Of a stretch of DNA of 64,000 bases, positions 17,257 through 25,940 are shown in pieces. Under the pieces are notes generated by a model. That model was not told the origin of the DNA, ran no database searches, and worked only from the letters and a program-made list of their open reading frames with translations. Within the stretch, counting starts at the first letter, position 1. Each line of letters begins with the position of its first letter. Position numbers and translations under genes: made by a program. Source of the stretch: Casp-actino8 sp964563545. GTDB lineage: Bacteria; Actinomycetota; Acidimicrobiia; Acidimicrobiales; Ilumatobacteraceae. The DNA lies in the NCBI GenBank assembly GCA_964563545.1, contig CAZLXB010000003.1:54996-118995 (forward strand). Direction: 5' to 3'.

Positions 17257-18342
17257 GTGAATCAGCGGTCCCGACGTCAGCGGCCGCCGGGGCGTCGGGC
17301 CCCGGCCTCCAATGCCGACGTGAACCGCTGGTTCCCGGCCATGGCCGCGGCCGGCGTTCTGATCGCCGTCGTCGCCGTGGGAATCGGTACCTCGGATTCG
17401 TCATCGGGTGACGGCTCGCGGACTTCCTCCACGGCTCCGCAGGTCGTGGTCGATCCGAGCATCGTCCCGATCGCCAAGTTGCCGCTGTCCCAGACATTCG
17501 GCCGCGGTGCCGCCGGACCGGAGATCAAGTTGATCCAGGACCGCCTGATCGAACTCGGCTTCGATCCTGGTGTGCCCGATGGTGCGTTTGGTGAACGAAC
17601 CCAGCAAGCGGTGTGGGCCTTCGAGAAACTGGTCATGGGCACTCCGCGCACCCAGCTGACCGGCAAGGTGACGGCCGAAATGTGGAGTCGCATGCAGGAC
17701 CCGCTCGTCATCAAACCTCGCCGACCCGATTCCACCCGTAATCACACCGAGATCTATCTGCCCGAACAGGTGATGGTGGTCTTCCACGACGACGAAGCGG
17801 TGTTGGTCACCCACATCTCGTCCGGTGACGACCAGGAGTGGTGTGAAGAAGTCACGATCGACCCGGGTGAGCGCGGCAATGAGGAAGGTCTCGAACCCAT
17901 CAAGGAAGGCTGGTGTGGGCTCTCCTGGACACCGGGCGGAGTGTTCAAGTTCAATCGGATGGTCGCCGGTCGACGCGAGAGTCAATTGGGTGGCATGTAC
18001 AACCCGGTGTACTTCAACTATGGGATCGCGGTCCATGGCGCGCACGAGGTGCCCGAACAACCGGCCTCACATGGCTGCATCCGGATTCCGATGCACATCT
18101 CCGACTACTTCCAGACGCTCGTCGCCAAAGGTGATCAGGTCTTCGTCTGGGACGGTGTGAAAGAACCGGAGGAGTACGGGTCGCCGCCGCCTCGTTTCAA
18201 CTGGCGGGATCCGAATTACACGACCACCACGTCGACCACGACCACGGTCGCGCGATCCTCGACTACGACGCCCACCACCGTTGCCCCGACGACCGCGCCG
18301 GCGACTCCACCACCGGCCACCACGACGACCCTCGCGTCGTAG
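17257..18342 (+). CDS. L,D-transpeptidase with peptidoglycan-binding domain
   Basis: 361-residue cell-wall enzyme forming 3-3 crosslinks or attaching proteins to peptidoglycan. A basic N-terminus and one TM segment (about 26-44) anchor it. A PG_binding_1 domain (about 80-145) is followed by a YkuD domain. Catalytic motif S271-H-G-C274-I-R, with the upstream H-G-A-H, is intact. The last 45 residues are rich in Thr and Pro, a likely wall-spanning or glycosylated tail at the C-terminus. GTG start with TAGCCT seven bases upstream. Its stop is 7 bases from the stop of the convergent peptidase gene. Confidence 0.92.
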   Translation: MNQRSRRQRPPGRRAPASNADVNRWFPAMAAAGVLIAVVAVGIGTSDSSSGDGSRTSSTAPQVVVDPSIVPIAKLPLSQTFGRGAAGPEIKLIQDRLIELGFDPGVPDGAFGERTQQAVWAFEKLVMGTPRTQLTGKVTAEMWSRMQDPLVIKPRRPDSTRNHTEIYLPEQVMVVFHDDEAVLVTHISSGDDQEWCEEVTIDPGERGNEEGLEPIKEGWCGLSWTPGGVFKFNRMVAGRRESQLGGMYNPVYFNYGIAVHGAHEVPEQPASHGCIRIPMHISDYFQTLVAKGDQVFVWDGVKEPEEYGSPPPRFNWRDPNYTTTTSTTTTVARSSTTTPTTVAPTTAPATPPPATTTTLAS

Positions 18343-18349
18343 GAACCGT

Positions 18350-19819
18350 TCAGGCCAAGCCGCACCCCGCGGGTCCGTAGAGGACTCCTTGACGGAAGGC
18401 GTCGACTTTGTCGAACGCGGTTCCCATCTGGTCGGTGGCAGCCGTTTCGTCGCCGAGGTAGATCGCCATACGGATCGCCTCATCGAGATCCCCGGCCGAC
18501 AACGAAATGCGCGACACGTTCTCGGGCACCGTTTCGGCGAGGTTCTCGGCAGTGGGCACGATGTCGCCGGCCCATACTCCGGCCAGGCAGTCATCCATGA
18601 GCAGACGGTCCTCGCCTTCGATCGTGGCACCGAGGGCCGATAGCACGAGATCGGCGTATCCGACGCCGATCAGGTAACCGACCGCGAAGTCGCCCGGGAT
18701 CTCGTCGTACACGGCGCGGGCGATGTCGGTATCGACGGTCACCTCGGCCGTCTCCGGACACACGTAGACGCCGAGCGTGACCTGCTCGGCGTCAGCTGAA
18801 CCACATGCGGGCGGAAGTTCGGCGGGATCGGCGAGAGTGAGAGTCGGCGTGCGCCAACCGTCGAGGGCACCGAGCGAGGTCTCCCAGTAGTACGCGAGAT
18901 CGCCCGCCATGAGGTCGAACATCTCCCGGTCGAACGGGAAATCGCCGGGTGACTCGCGTTGGTACTCCTCGGCCGAGAATCCGAATTGCAAGGGGATCGG
19001 TTCGTTCACCTCGTAGTCGACGCAGGGCTCGAGACCGCCGAAGAAGCCGTCCTGGAACGAACTCACACGGTCGAAGGCCGAACCGTGCGCAGCGGGGTCG
19101 TCGGGTGAATCTCCGGGCATGTCACCCAACTGCACGAGTCCGAGGAGTGAACGCGTGAGATCGGAATCGGAGAATCGATAGCCGTTCACGCCCGTCCGTT
19201 GAACGTCGGCCACCCAGGCGCCGACGAAACAATCGGCCTGCAATTCGAGCGTCGTGTTGACGAATCGATCGAGGTTGTCGGCCCGGAGCGACGATTGGAT
19301 CACGTGACCCCATTCGTGAGCGAGGATGAGTCCGATGCTCGCGATGCCAAATTCGTCGGCGAACGACGGAAAGAGCAATTCGTCGTCGTACACGATGTAG
19401 TCGCCGTCTTCGCAGTAGAAGGCGTTGTCCTCGACCTCGGCGTAGTCGCCGGTGAATTCACAGCCGGTCGGTAGGTCGGCCGGGTTGTCCGGAAAGTGAG
19501 GATGGATTCCGCCCTCGAGCGGCCGGTAATCCGATCCGTAGAGCAAGGGATAATTGACATTCCAGTAGTCCTCGAGGTCGGCGATGGTGTCGACGAGGAA
19601 GAGGTCGTAGTCGCGCGGCGGCTTGTTCGAATTGAGGGGGAACTCGCCGGCGTCGAATCCTCCTTCGGGAAGGCCCACACTGAGTGACCCATCATCGGCG
19701 AGTTCGGCACTGGCCGCCTCTTCACCGGACTTCGAACTCGACTTTTTCGAGTCTCCGAGCGAGCAAGCCGTGACGAGGAGGAGCGCCATCAGGAAGAAGA
19801 TGGGGCGACGAACGATCAC
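18350..19819 (-). CDS. Lipoprotein zinc metallopeptidase with a degenerate second peptidase domain
   Basis: 489 residues. The signal peptide ends in lipobox LVTAC19. Domain 1 (about 76-266) has the zinc motif H168-E-W-G-H172 and a downstream ELQADCF segment, as in the putative neutral zinc metallopeptidase family (YpfJ-like). Domain 2 (about 301-486) repeats the same landmarks: D-L-x-Y-W, a spaced cysteine pair, D-D-C-L-A-G-V-W in place of A-D-C-F-V-G-A-W, then G-T-A-F-D-K-V. It has GVGYAD where HEWGH should be, so it cannot bind zinc in the same way. It is exported and anchored to the membrane; substrates are unknown. The gene overlaps the upstream DUF305 gene by 4 bases. Confidence 0.82.
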   Translation of the reverse strand: MIVRRPIFFLMALLLVTACSLGDSKKSSSKSGEEAASAELADDGSLSVGLPEGGFDAGEFPLNSNKPPRDYDLFLVDTIADLEDYWNVNYPLLYGSDYRPLEGGIHPHFPDNPADLPTGCEFTGDYAEVEDNAFYCEDGDYIVYDDELLFPSFADEFGIASIGLILAHEWGHVIQSSLRADNLDRFVNTTLELQADCFVGAWVADVQRTGVNGYRFSDSDLTRSLLGLVQLGDMPGDSPDDPAAHGSAFDRVSSFQDGFFGGLEPCVDYEVNEPIPLQFGFSAEEYQRESPGDFPFDREMFDLMAGDLAYYWETSLGALDGWRTPTLTLADPAELPPACGSADAEQVTLGVYVCPETAEVTVDTDIARAVYDEIPGDFAVGYLIGVGYADLVLSALGATIEGEDRLLMDDCLAGVWAGDIVPTAENLAETVPENVSRISLSAGDLDEAIRMAIYLGDETAATDQMGTAFDKVDAFRQGVLYGPAGCGLA

Positions 19820-20478
19820 GAGGCGACTTTCAACTCCTCGAGGACCGCCGTCATGGCATCGATCTCGGGCTGCTGGCCGGCGATCATCGAGCGCGCGAGA
19901 TCCTTCACCTCGGAATTGCTTCCGTTCTCGACCACGTACTCGGCCATGTGCAGTCCGCCGCGGTGATGGGCGATCATGAGTTCGGCGAATCGAATCGATG
20001 CATCATCTCCGCTCGCGGCGGCGAATGCGTCGAGCTGCTCCTCGGTCGCGAGACCGTCCATGTCGTCGATGGGTATTGGCATGCCCATCCAACCCATCGC
20101 GGTCCCGGTGTCATTTGCCTCGGACTCGCGGAACATGCGCAGCATCTCGATCATGCGACCTACTTCCATCTGCTGTGAGTACAGGATCTCCTGTGCGTAG
20201 AGGCGAAGTCGAGGGTGCGTCTCGTCACCCGAGGTCAAGTAGAAGTAGGCCATGTCGACCGCCTGCTCGTGGTGATATCGCATGTCTTGGAGGAAGCCGA
20301 CGTCGACACGGTTGTACGACGGCGAGGCGTTGCGGTCGCCCACGAAATAGCCGATGCCCACACCCAGAATCAGCGCGCCCAGACCCAAGGCGATGAAATT
20401 GAGCGGGTTCTGCCACCAGGGGAGGACGATCTCGGTGTCAGTCTCGGTGTCGGCGGATTCGACCATGTCGTCGGACAT
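19816..20478 (-). CDS. DUF305 family membrane-anchored protein
   Basis: 220 residues with one N-terminal TM segment (about 27-47) and an exterior domain. The DUF305 ferritin-like four-helix signature is clear: MRYHH-E-Q-A-V-D-M-A (H69-H70) and MIAHHRGG...M-A (H171-H172), with further methionines. DUF305 proteins are often found near copper or other metal-handling genes; metal binding here is inference. It is the first gene of an operon with the lipoprotein zinc peptidase (ATGA overlap), which suggests a shared envelope role. CACGCT six bases before the ATG is a candidate -10. Confidence 0.85.
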   Translation of the reverse strand: MSDDMVESADTETDTEIVLPWWQNPLNFIALGLGALILGVGIGYFVGDRNASPSYNRVDVGFLQDMRYHHEQAVDMAYFYLTSGDETHPRLRLYAQEILYSQQMEVGRMIEMLRMFRESEANDTGTAMGWMGMPIPIDDMDGLATEEQLDAFAAASGDDASIRFAELMIAHHRGGLHMAEYVVENGSNSEVKDLARSMIAGQQPEIDAMTAVLEELKVAS

Positions 20479-20556
20479 GCGCTCAGCGTGTCACACGGGT
20501 GATGGTTCGGTCATGCCCGCTTGGGAGGTTCTGTGCGCCTGGGTGGTAATTTGCGG

Positions 20557-20581
20557 GTGTCAGTGACCGACGTCATGACAC
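20557..20581 (+). promoter_or_regulatory. Operator-like dyad upstream of the liv operon
   Basis: Half-sites GTGTCA (20557-20562) and TGACAC (20576-20581) are separated by 13 bases and lie 13 bases before the first liv gene. The position fits a regulator site over the transcription start. No -10 is convincing; GGTAAT at 20545-20550 is a candidate. Confidence 0.4.
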
Positions 20582-20593
20582 GGAAGTCGAGTG

Positions 20594-21400
20594 ATGGTGA
20601 CCGAGGATCCGAGTCCGACAGCTGAATCGCCGGTTATCGGCAATCTCCTCGACGTGGATGGTGTGACGGTTCGCTTCGGTGGGATCGTCGCCCTCGACGG
20701 GCTTTCCTTCTCGATCAAGCGCGGCGACATTTGTGGGCTCATCGGGCCGAACGGTGCCGGCAAGACGACGATGTTCAACGTCGTCAGCCGCATCTACGAG
20801 CCGACCGAGGGTCGAGTCGTCTACAACGGCCGCGATCTCCTCTCGGTGCCGGCTCACGAGATCGCCCATCTCGGAATCGCCCGTACTTTCCAGAACCTTG
20901 CCCTCTTCCCGACCATGAGCCTGCTCGAGAACGTCATGGTCGGAGCCCATAGTCAGGGTCGAGTGGGCTTTGCGCGTTCGATCCTTCGAATCGGTGCAGC
21001 CAAAGAGAATCGACGGCTTCGCGACTGGGCCGGAGACCTGCTTGGTCAACTCGGTCTCGGCGACCTTGCCTTCCGGCCGGCGATGGGTCTGCCGTTCGGA
21101 ACTCTGAAGCGCCTCGAGATCGCGCGAGCTCTGGCGGCCCGGCCCCAGTTCTTGCTCATGGACGAACCCGCAGCGGGTCTCACCCATTCCGAAGTCGATG
21201 AGTTGGCGGATCGGATCGTGGGGATCCGCGATCAATTCGCGCTCTCGGTTCTCCTTGTCGAGCACCACATGTCGATGGTGATGCGCATCTCCGATCAAGT
21301 CGTTGCGATGGAGTTCGGGCGCAAGATCGCCGAAGGAACACCGCGTGAGGTTCAGTCCGACCCGAATGTCATTCGGGCCTATCTGGGAGCCGAGGCGTGA
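20594..21400 (+). CDS. livG: Branched-chain amino-acid-type ABC transporter, ATPase LivG
   Basis: 268-residue cytoplasmic ATPase. Walker A is GPNGAGKTT; the signature region is LPFGTLKRLEIARALA, where LivG proteins characteristically lack the usual LSGG; Walker B is FLLMDEPAAGL. A GTG three bases upstream is an alternative start. It is the first of five genes, livG-livF-livH-livM-livK, and overlaps livF by 4 bases. With LivF it energises uptake through LivH and LivM. The substrate could be branched-chain amino acids, other amino acids, amides or urea. Confidence 0.93.
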   Translation: MVTEDPSPTAESPVIGNLLDVDGVTVRFGGIVALDGLSFSIKRGDICGLIGPNGAGKTTMFNVVSRIYEPTEGRVVYNGRDLLSVPAHEIAHLGIARTFQNLALFPTMSLLENVMVGAHSQGRVGFARSILRIGAAKENRRLRDWAGDLLGQLGLGDLAFRPAMGLPFGTLKRLEIARALAARPQFLLMDEPAAGLTHSEVDELADRIVGIRDQFALSVLLVEHHMSMVMRISDQVVAMEFGRKIAEGTPREVQSDPNVIRAYLGAEA

Positions 21401-22101
21401 GTCTTCTGAATGTCAAAGGTCTGACCGCGGGCTACGGGCCGGTGGAGGTCCTCCACGGGATCGATCTCGCCGTCGAACACGGTGAGATCGTCGTCATTCT
21501 CGGAGCAAATGGTGCAGGCAAGACCACGACGATGCGCGCCGTGTCGGGAACAATCGAACGACGAGGCTCACTCGTGTTCGACGGAACCGAAATCTCGTCT
21601 CTCGGCCCGGAGGCCATTGTGCGTCTCGGTATCGCTCAGGTCCCACAGGGACGAGGCACATTCGCCGATCTGACCGTTGAGGACAACCTGCGCGCCGGTG
21701 CATACATCCGCAAGGGCGACGTCGAGTCCGACATGCACCGGTGGTTCGGCGTCTTCCCCCGACTTCTCGAGCGTCGGCATCAGCGGGCTGGAAGTCTTTC
21801 CGGTGGCGAGCAGCAAATGTTGGCCATCGCCCGGGCCCTCATGAGTCGCCCCCGGTTGCTTTTGTGCGACGAACCCAGTTTGGGTCTGGCGCCGCTCATC
21901 ACCCAGGAACTCTTCGATGTCCTGAAGCGCCTCAATACCGAGGAGGGGCTGTCGATCCTTCTTGTCGAACAGAACGCCAACCTCGCCGTCCGTGTGGCGC
22001 AACGGGTCTATCTGCTCGAGACCGGCAGCGTGGTCGCCTCGGGATCGGCGGCTGACATCGCGGCCGACGACAGCATCCGTCGCGCTTATCTGGGGACCTG
22101 A
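21397..22101 (+). CDS. livF: Branched-chain amino-acid-type ABC transporter, ATPase LivF
   Basis: 234-residue cytoplasmic ATPase. Walker A is GANGAGKTT, signature SLSGGEQQMLAIARAL, and Walker B LLLCDEPSLGLAP, all intact. The GTG start overlaps the livG stop (GTGA). LivF pairs with LivG as a heterodimer; the normal length and motif set leave little doubt about the class, though not the transported substrate. Confidence 0.94.
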   Translation: MSLLNVKGLTAGYGPVEVLHGIDLAVEHGEIVVILGANGAGKTTTMRAVSGTIERRGSLVFDGTEISSLGPEAIVRLGIAQVPQGRGTFADLTVEDNLRAGAYIRKGDVESDMHRWFGVFPRLLERRHQRAGSLSGGEQQMLAIARALMSRPRLLLCDEPSLGLAPLITQELFDVLKRLNTEEGLSILLVEQNANLAVRVAQRVYLLETGSVVASGSAADIAADDSIRRAYLGT

Positions 22102-22103
22102 CG

Positions 22104-23003
22104 ATGGAGCGCTTCTTCCAGTACATCTTCGACGGGCTCTCATACGGCTCGATCTACGCTCTCTTGGCCCTCGGACTCGTCGTGGTGTTCCGGGGAACCG
22201 GACATTTGAACTTCGCCCAAGGAGAGATGGCGATGTTCTGTACCTTCCTCGTCTGGCAGTACGACTCGTGGGGAGTTCCGTTGGTACTCGCCGTTCTGCT
22301 CGGCATGTTCACCGGATTCGTGCTCGGTGCCGGAGTCGAAGTCACTCTGATCAGACGGGTCGCGCGAAAGTCGGAAGCCGGTGTTTTCGTCGTGTCGATC
22401 GCTCTCTTCCTCGGCCTCAACTCATTGGCGGCGATGATCTGGGGCAACCTGCCGCCGGAGGAGATGCCGAGTCTCTTCCCCGATGAACCGGACGACTTCG
22501 TTCGCATCTTCGGAGCGGTGTGGCGTTATGAGTACATCGGAATTCTGGCCGTGGCCTTCGCCCTCATGGGCCTGCTCTTCGCCCTTTTCGCCAAGACCAA
22601 GTTCGGACTTGCCATGCGGGCGGTCGCCAGCAACCCCGAATCGGCGCGGTTGGTCGGCATTCCAACGAGCGTCGTTCTGGCGAGTTCGTGGGGTATCGCG
22701 GCGGCAATGGGCGCGCTTTCCGGCTCGATGTTCGGTGGCATCGTGGGGGAACTCAACGCTGGTCTCATGTTCACGGTCTTCATCTATGCGTCGGCGTCGG
22801 CCACCCTCGGAGGATTCGACAGTCCGGGCGGAGCGGTCATCGCCGGACTGGCGATCGGAGTCGGGGAGCAATTGGCTGCCGGATATGCGCCGGGTTGGAT
22901 CGGACAGGAACTCCGCCTCGGTGTTGCGCTCATCACGATCTTCGTCGTGCTCTTGTTCAGGCCTGCCGGACTCTTCGGTTCGATCAAGGTCGAGAGGGTG
23001 TAG
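22104..23003 (+). CDS. livH: Branched-chain amino-acid-type ABC transporter, permease LivH
   Basis: 299-residue inner-membrane permease with about eight hydrophobic helices. The N-terminal F-D-G-L-S-Y-G-S-I-Y-A-L-L-A-L-G-L segment, G-H-L-N-F-A-Q-G-E after TM1, and the cytoplasmic coupling segment around FGLAMRAVASNPESARLVGI are family hallmarks. It starts 2 bases after livF and ends 6 bases before livM, in keeping with a single transcript. Confidence 0.93.
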   Translation: MERFFQYIFDGLSYGSIYALLALGLVVVFRGTGHLNFAQGEMAMFCTFLVWQYDSWGVPLVLAVLLGMFTGFVLGAGVEVTLIRRVARKSEAGVFVVSIALFLGLNSLAAMIWGNLPPEEMPSLFPDEPDDFVRIFGAVWRYEYIGILAVAFALMGLLFALFAKTKFGLAMRAVASNPESARLVGIPTSVVLASSWGIAAAMGALSGSMFGGIVGELNAGLMFTVFIYASASATLGGFDSPGGAVIAGLAIGVGEQLAAGYAPGWIGQELRLGVALITIFVVLLFRPAGLFGSIKVERV

Positions 23004-23009
23004 CGCGTC

Positions 23010-24095
23010 ATGATCCGAATCAAGGAAGGTTCGACCCAACACTGGGCGATCAGGGCACTCGGGCTGGTGGTGCTCGTGCTCGCCGTCCTCTACGTTCCGA
23101 CACGAATGGAGACGGCTCGCATCGGTCAGTTCTCCGACGCTTTCGTACTGATCATTGCCGCGATGTCGCTCAATCTCGTTCTGGGATATGCCGGACAGAT
23201 CTCGATCGGCCACTCGGCGTTCTTCGGTGTCGGCGGGTACACCGCGGCCATCCTCATCAAGGATCACGGTTGGAGTCCGGGCTACACGTTCTACGCGGCA
23301 GCGGCCGTCGCCTTCGTCTTGGGTTGTCTCATCGCCTTGCCCGCACTGCGGATCAAGGGCATCTATCTGGCTCTGGTCACGTTGGCGGTGGCAGTTCTCT
23401 TCCCGACTCTCATCAAGTGGAAGAAACTCGCCTGGCTCACCGGTGGGGCGAAGGGAATCGACAGCGTCCGCTACGAAGATCTCCCGGTGTGGCCGATTCT
23501 CGGCGAATTGAAGGGCCGTGATGGTCGGGCGGTGTTCGCCTATTGGCTCGGCTTGGTCGTCCTGGTGATCACCTATCTCGTGTGTCGAGGGATCGTGAAG
23601 AGCAGATTCGGACGCTCGCTCGTTGCGATCCGCGACAACGAGACTGCGGCAGCGGTCATGGGCGTCAACCTGACTCGAACCAAGGTTCTCGTCTTCGGTG
23701 CATCGGCTTCGTTGTGCTCATTGGCCGGAGTGCTCGCCACGTTACGTACCGGCGTCGTCACTCCCGAAGGTCAGTACGTGACCTTGCTCGGGTCGATCGT
23801 CTTCCTTCTCATCATGGTCGTCGGAGGTGCCGGAACCTTGTGGGGACCCATCGTGGGGGGTCTCGTCTACGTGTGGCTCGACAACACGACGCGTGGTTTC
23901 GGGTCCGAGAGCAAGGGCATTATCGGAGCGCTTTTCGGGTGGGCAGATCAATCACCTGCGACGTTGATCCTCGGCATCGCCCTGATCATCATCATGTTCG
24001 CCGCACCGTTCGGATTGGTGGGCCTTGTCAAACGAATCGTGGCAAAAGTCATCGTGATCGTGCCGCGTCCGGTCGAGGCACCGTCGGAACGCTGA
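23010..24095 (+). CDS. livM: Branched-chain amino-acid-type ABC transporter, permease LivM
   Basis: 361-residue permease with about nine hydrophobic helices. LNLVLGYAGQISIGHSAFFG near residue 55-75 and SRFGRSLVAIRDNETAAAVMG in the coupling loop are the LivM landmarks. It forms the translocation pore with LivH. It is followed, 78 bases later, by the substrate-binding lipoprotein gene, which has its own promoter-like and Shine-Dalgarno elements. Confidence 0.93.
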   Translation: MIRIKEGSTQHWAIRALGLVVLVLAVLYVPTRMETARIGQFSDAFVLIIAAMSLNLVLGYAGQISIGHSAFFGVGGYTAAILIKDHGWSPGYTFYAAAAVAFVLGCLIALPALRIKGIYLALVTLAVAVLFPTLIKWKKLAWLTGGAKGIDSVRYEDLPVWPILGELKGRDGRAVFAYWLGLVVLVITYLVCRGIVKSRFGRSLVAIRDNETAAAVMGVNLTRTKVLVFGASASLCSLAGVLATLRTGVVTPEGQYVTLLGSIVFLLIMVVGGAGTLWGPIVGGLVYVWLDNTTRGFGSESKGIIGALFGWADQSPATLILGIALIIIMFAAPFGLVGLVKRIVAKVIVIVPRPVEAPSER

Positions 24096-24108
24096 GAAAT
24101 ACCTCCGA

Positions 24109-24169
24109 TAGCCTGCCCGGCGACGGGTATCCGCTCGTCGAATCAAGCACGACGTGCTCACAAGGGGAG
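24109..24169 (+). promoter_or_regulatory. Secondary promoter and leader of the substrate-binding protein gene
   Basis: TAGCCT (24109-24114) is a good match to the -10 hexamers seen elsewhere in the window. The leader holds a 6-bp dyad AGCACG-A-CGTGCT (24146-24158) and a clear Shine-Dalgarno AAGGGGAGA ending 5 bases before ATG 24174. It would allow the binding protein to be made in excess over the permease. Confidence 0.55.
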
Positions 24170-24173
24170 ATAC

Positions 24174-25538
24174 ATGAAGTTCACTTCGAAGCGCATTTCG
24201 GCTGCACTCGTGGCCGGCGCAATGATCCTTGCCGCCTGTGGCGGCGACGACGGCTCGGAAGGTTCCGATGCTCCGGCGGCCAGCGATGCTCCGGCGGCAA
24301 GCGATGCTCCGGCGGCTAGCGATGCTCCGGCAGCCGACGCGTGGTCGGTCAACACTGATGACTGTGTCGATCCAGATGCAGCCAACGCGCCCATCGAGGG
24401 CACGGTCAAGATCGGCAGCGTGATGCCGCTGTCGGGTGGCGTTGCGGCAACCGCATTCGCTCCCGTCAAGGATGGATTCGAGGCCTATGTCCAGTACGCC
24501 AACGAGACGAAGATGCTCGGCGATATCACGATCGAAGTTCAGATCGAGGATGACCAGTACAACAAGGACCTCACCCCGGGTGCCGTCGACAAGTTGCTCG
24601 ACGCCGGTGTGAATGCGTTCTCGGGCATCATCGGATCACCCAACAACGCAGCGGTTCGCGACACTCTGAATGAAGAGTGCTATCCGCAGTTGCTGGCCCT
24701 CACCGGATCTCCGGCGTGGGGTGACGCCGAGAACTACCCGTGGACCACGGGTCTCCTCATCCCGTACGACGTCGAGGCCAAGGCCTATGCCGCTCTCATC
24801 GCCGATCAGTTCCCTGAGGGAGCGAACGTCGGTGTATTCGTGGTGAACAACGAGTTCGGCCAGGCTTACGCCGAGGCGTTCAAGGAGATCGCTCCGGAGT
24901 TCAACATCACGATCGTTGATGAGCAGACGATCGAAGCCACCGACTCGGCACCGCCGACTGCACAGGTGAACTCGATCGCGAGCAATGCGCCCGACGCGAT
25001 CCTCGCCGTGCCGCTCGGAGCTGGTTGCGCGACCTTCCTTTCGGAAGTCGCGAATGCCAAGGCCGCCAATGCGGGTTGGGATCCGAAGTTGTTCGTGACT
25101 GCAACCTGTGCATCGGCGTTGATCCTCGGTCTGGCCGGTCCGGCCGCCGACGGCATCTTCACGGCTTCGAACCTGAAGGACATCCTCGATCCCGCGGTGG
25201 CCGCCGAGCCGCAGATCGCTGAGTACATCGCCTTCATGGACAAGCTCGGCAAAAAGGACATCATCACGACGGCGGGAGCCGGCTGGCACGCCGCCGAGAT
25301 GACGGTCCTCATCCTGAAGCAGGCCCTCGAGTCGGAATCGGGTCTGACCCGCGCCTCGATCATCAATGCGGCTCGCAACTTCGATCAGGTGGGTTCGCTC
25401 ACTCGTGATGGAGTCCGGATGACGATGGCGGGTCTGGAAGACCAGTACATCGCCGAGTCGCTGCAGGTGGTCCAGTACGACGCCGATACCAAGCTCTTCA
25501 CCGACATCGGTGAACTCATCACCGAGTTCGAGAGCTGA
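24174..25538 (+). CDS. livK: Branched-chain amino-acid-type ABC transporter, substrate-binding lipoprotein
   Basis: 454 residues. Signal peptide with lipobox LAAC22; the mature protein starts with a flexible Asp/Ser/Ala/Pro linker made of four SDAPAA repeats. The rest is a type I periplasmic-binding fold (Peripla_BP_6): KIGSVMPLSGGVA at the first strand, and hinge segments later. It captures the substrate outside the membrane for LivHM. The fold recurs for amino acids, amides and urea, so ligand is not certain. It closes the operon before a strong terminator. Confidence 0.92.
   Translation: MKFTSKRISAALVAGAMILAACGGDDGSEGSDAPAASDAPAASDAPAASDAPAADAWSVNTDDCVDPDAANAPIEGTVKIGSVMPLSGGVAATAFAPVKDGFEAYVQYANETKMLGDITIEVQIEDDQYNKDLTPGAVDKLLDAGVNAFSGIIGSPNNAAVRDTLNEECYPQLLALTGSPAWGDAENYPWTTGLLIPYDVEAKAYAALIADQFPEGANVGVFVVNNEFGQAYAEAFKEIAPEFNITIVDEQTIEATDSAPPTAQVNSIASNAPDAILAVPLGAGCATFLSEVANAKAANAGWDPKLFVTATCASALILGLAGPAADGIFTASNLKDILDPAVAAEPQIAEYIAFMDKLGKKDIITTAGAGWHAAEMTVLILKQALESESGLTRASIINAARNFDQVGSLTRDGVRMTMAGLEDQYIAESLQVVQYDADTKLFTDIGELITEFES
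24264..24335 (+). repeat. Four 18-bp tandem repeats (SDAPAA linker)
   Basis: Four near-identical 18-base units coding S-D-A-P-A-A, differing mainly at third codon positions. They form the linker between the lipid anchor and the binding domain. Copy number may vary between strains. Confidence 0.9.
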
Positions 25539-25553
25539 GCCACGCTGAGTGGA

Positions 25554-25587
25554 CGAAATGGCCCGCCCTTCGGGGCGGGCCATTTCG
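25554..25587 (+). terminator. Strong intrinsic terminator of the liv operon
   Basis: A perfect 15-bp stem with a TTCG tetraloop (25569-25572); arms 25554-25568 and 25573-25587, with GC-rich centre GGCCCGCCC/GGGCGGGCC and A/T bases at the outer end. It lies 15 bases after the livK stop. Confidence 0.9.
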
Positions 25588-25604
25588 CTTGTCGACCCTG
25601 AATT

Positions 25605-25910
25605 TCAGCCGATCACTTCACCGCTGATCACCGTGATCGCGCGTGATCCGGTGATCTCGACGATGAATTCCCAGTCGTCACCGTCGTTGTCCGTGGCGGT
25701 GCAGGAGAACTGCACACCAACGACGTCGGATTCGGGTTGTTCGCACACGGCCTGATCGAACTTGTAGCCGGCCTCCTTGGCCAGATCATCACTCTCGAGG
25801 TACTTCTCGGCTTCACGTCGGTAGTCACCCGATGAGGCATTGCACGATGCAAGGAGCGGCACCGTCGAAGCAATGCTGAGGATGATCCGGGCGTTCCTTC
25901 GAACCGTCAT
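25605..25910 (-). CDS. Small lipoprotein, DUF4333-like
   Basis: 101 residues from ATG 25910 (an in-frame ATG at 25934 would add 8). Basic N-terminus, hydrophobic stretch and lipobox LLASC mark a lipoprotein. The exterior part has one cysteine pair (A-V-C-E-Q ... F-S-C-T-A) and a pattern resembling DUF4333 domains of mycobacterial lipoproteins; the similarity is from memory and moderate. Function unknown. It follows the RarD-like gene on the same strand. Confidence 0.62.
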   Translation of the reverse strand: MTVRRNARIILSIASTVPLLASCNASSGDYRREAEKYLESDDLAKEAGYKFDQAVCEQPESDVVGVQFSCTATDNDGDDWEFIVEITGSRAITVISGEVIG

Positions 25911-25940
25911 GGAGGAATGTCTAGTGACCGCCATCGGAAC

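Noticed and set aside
21100..21140. LivG apparently lacking the ABC signature LSGGQ
   Set aside because: LivG proteins normally have a degenerate signature (LPYG-type followed by R-L-E-I-A-R-A-L), so this is not an anomaly.
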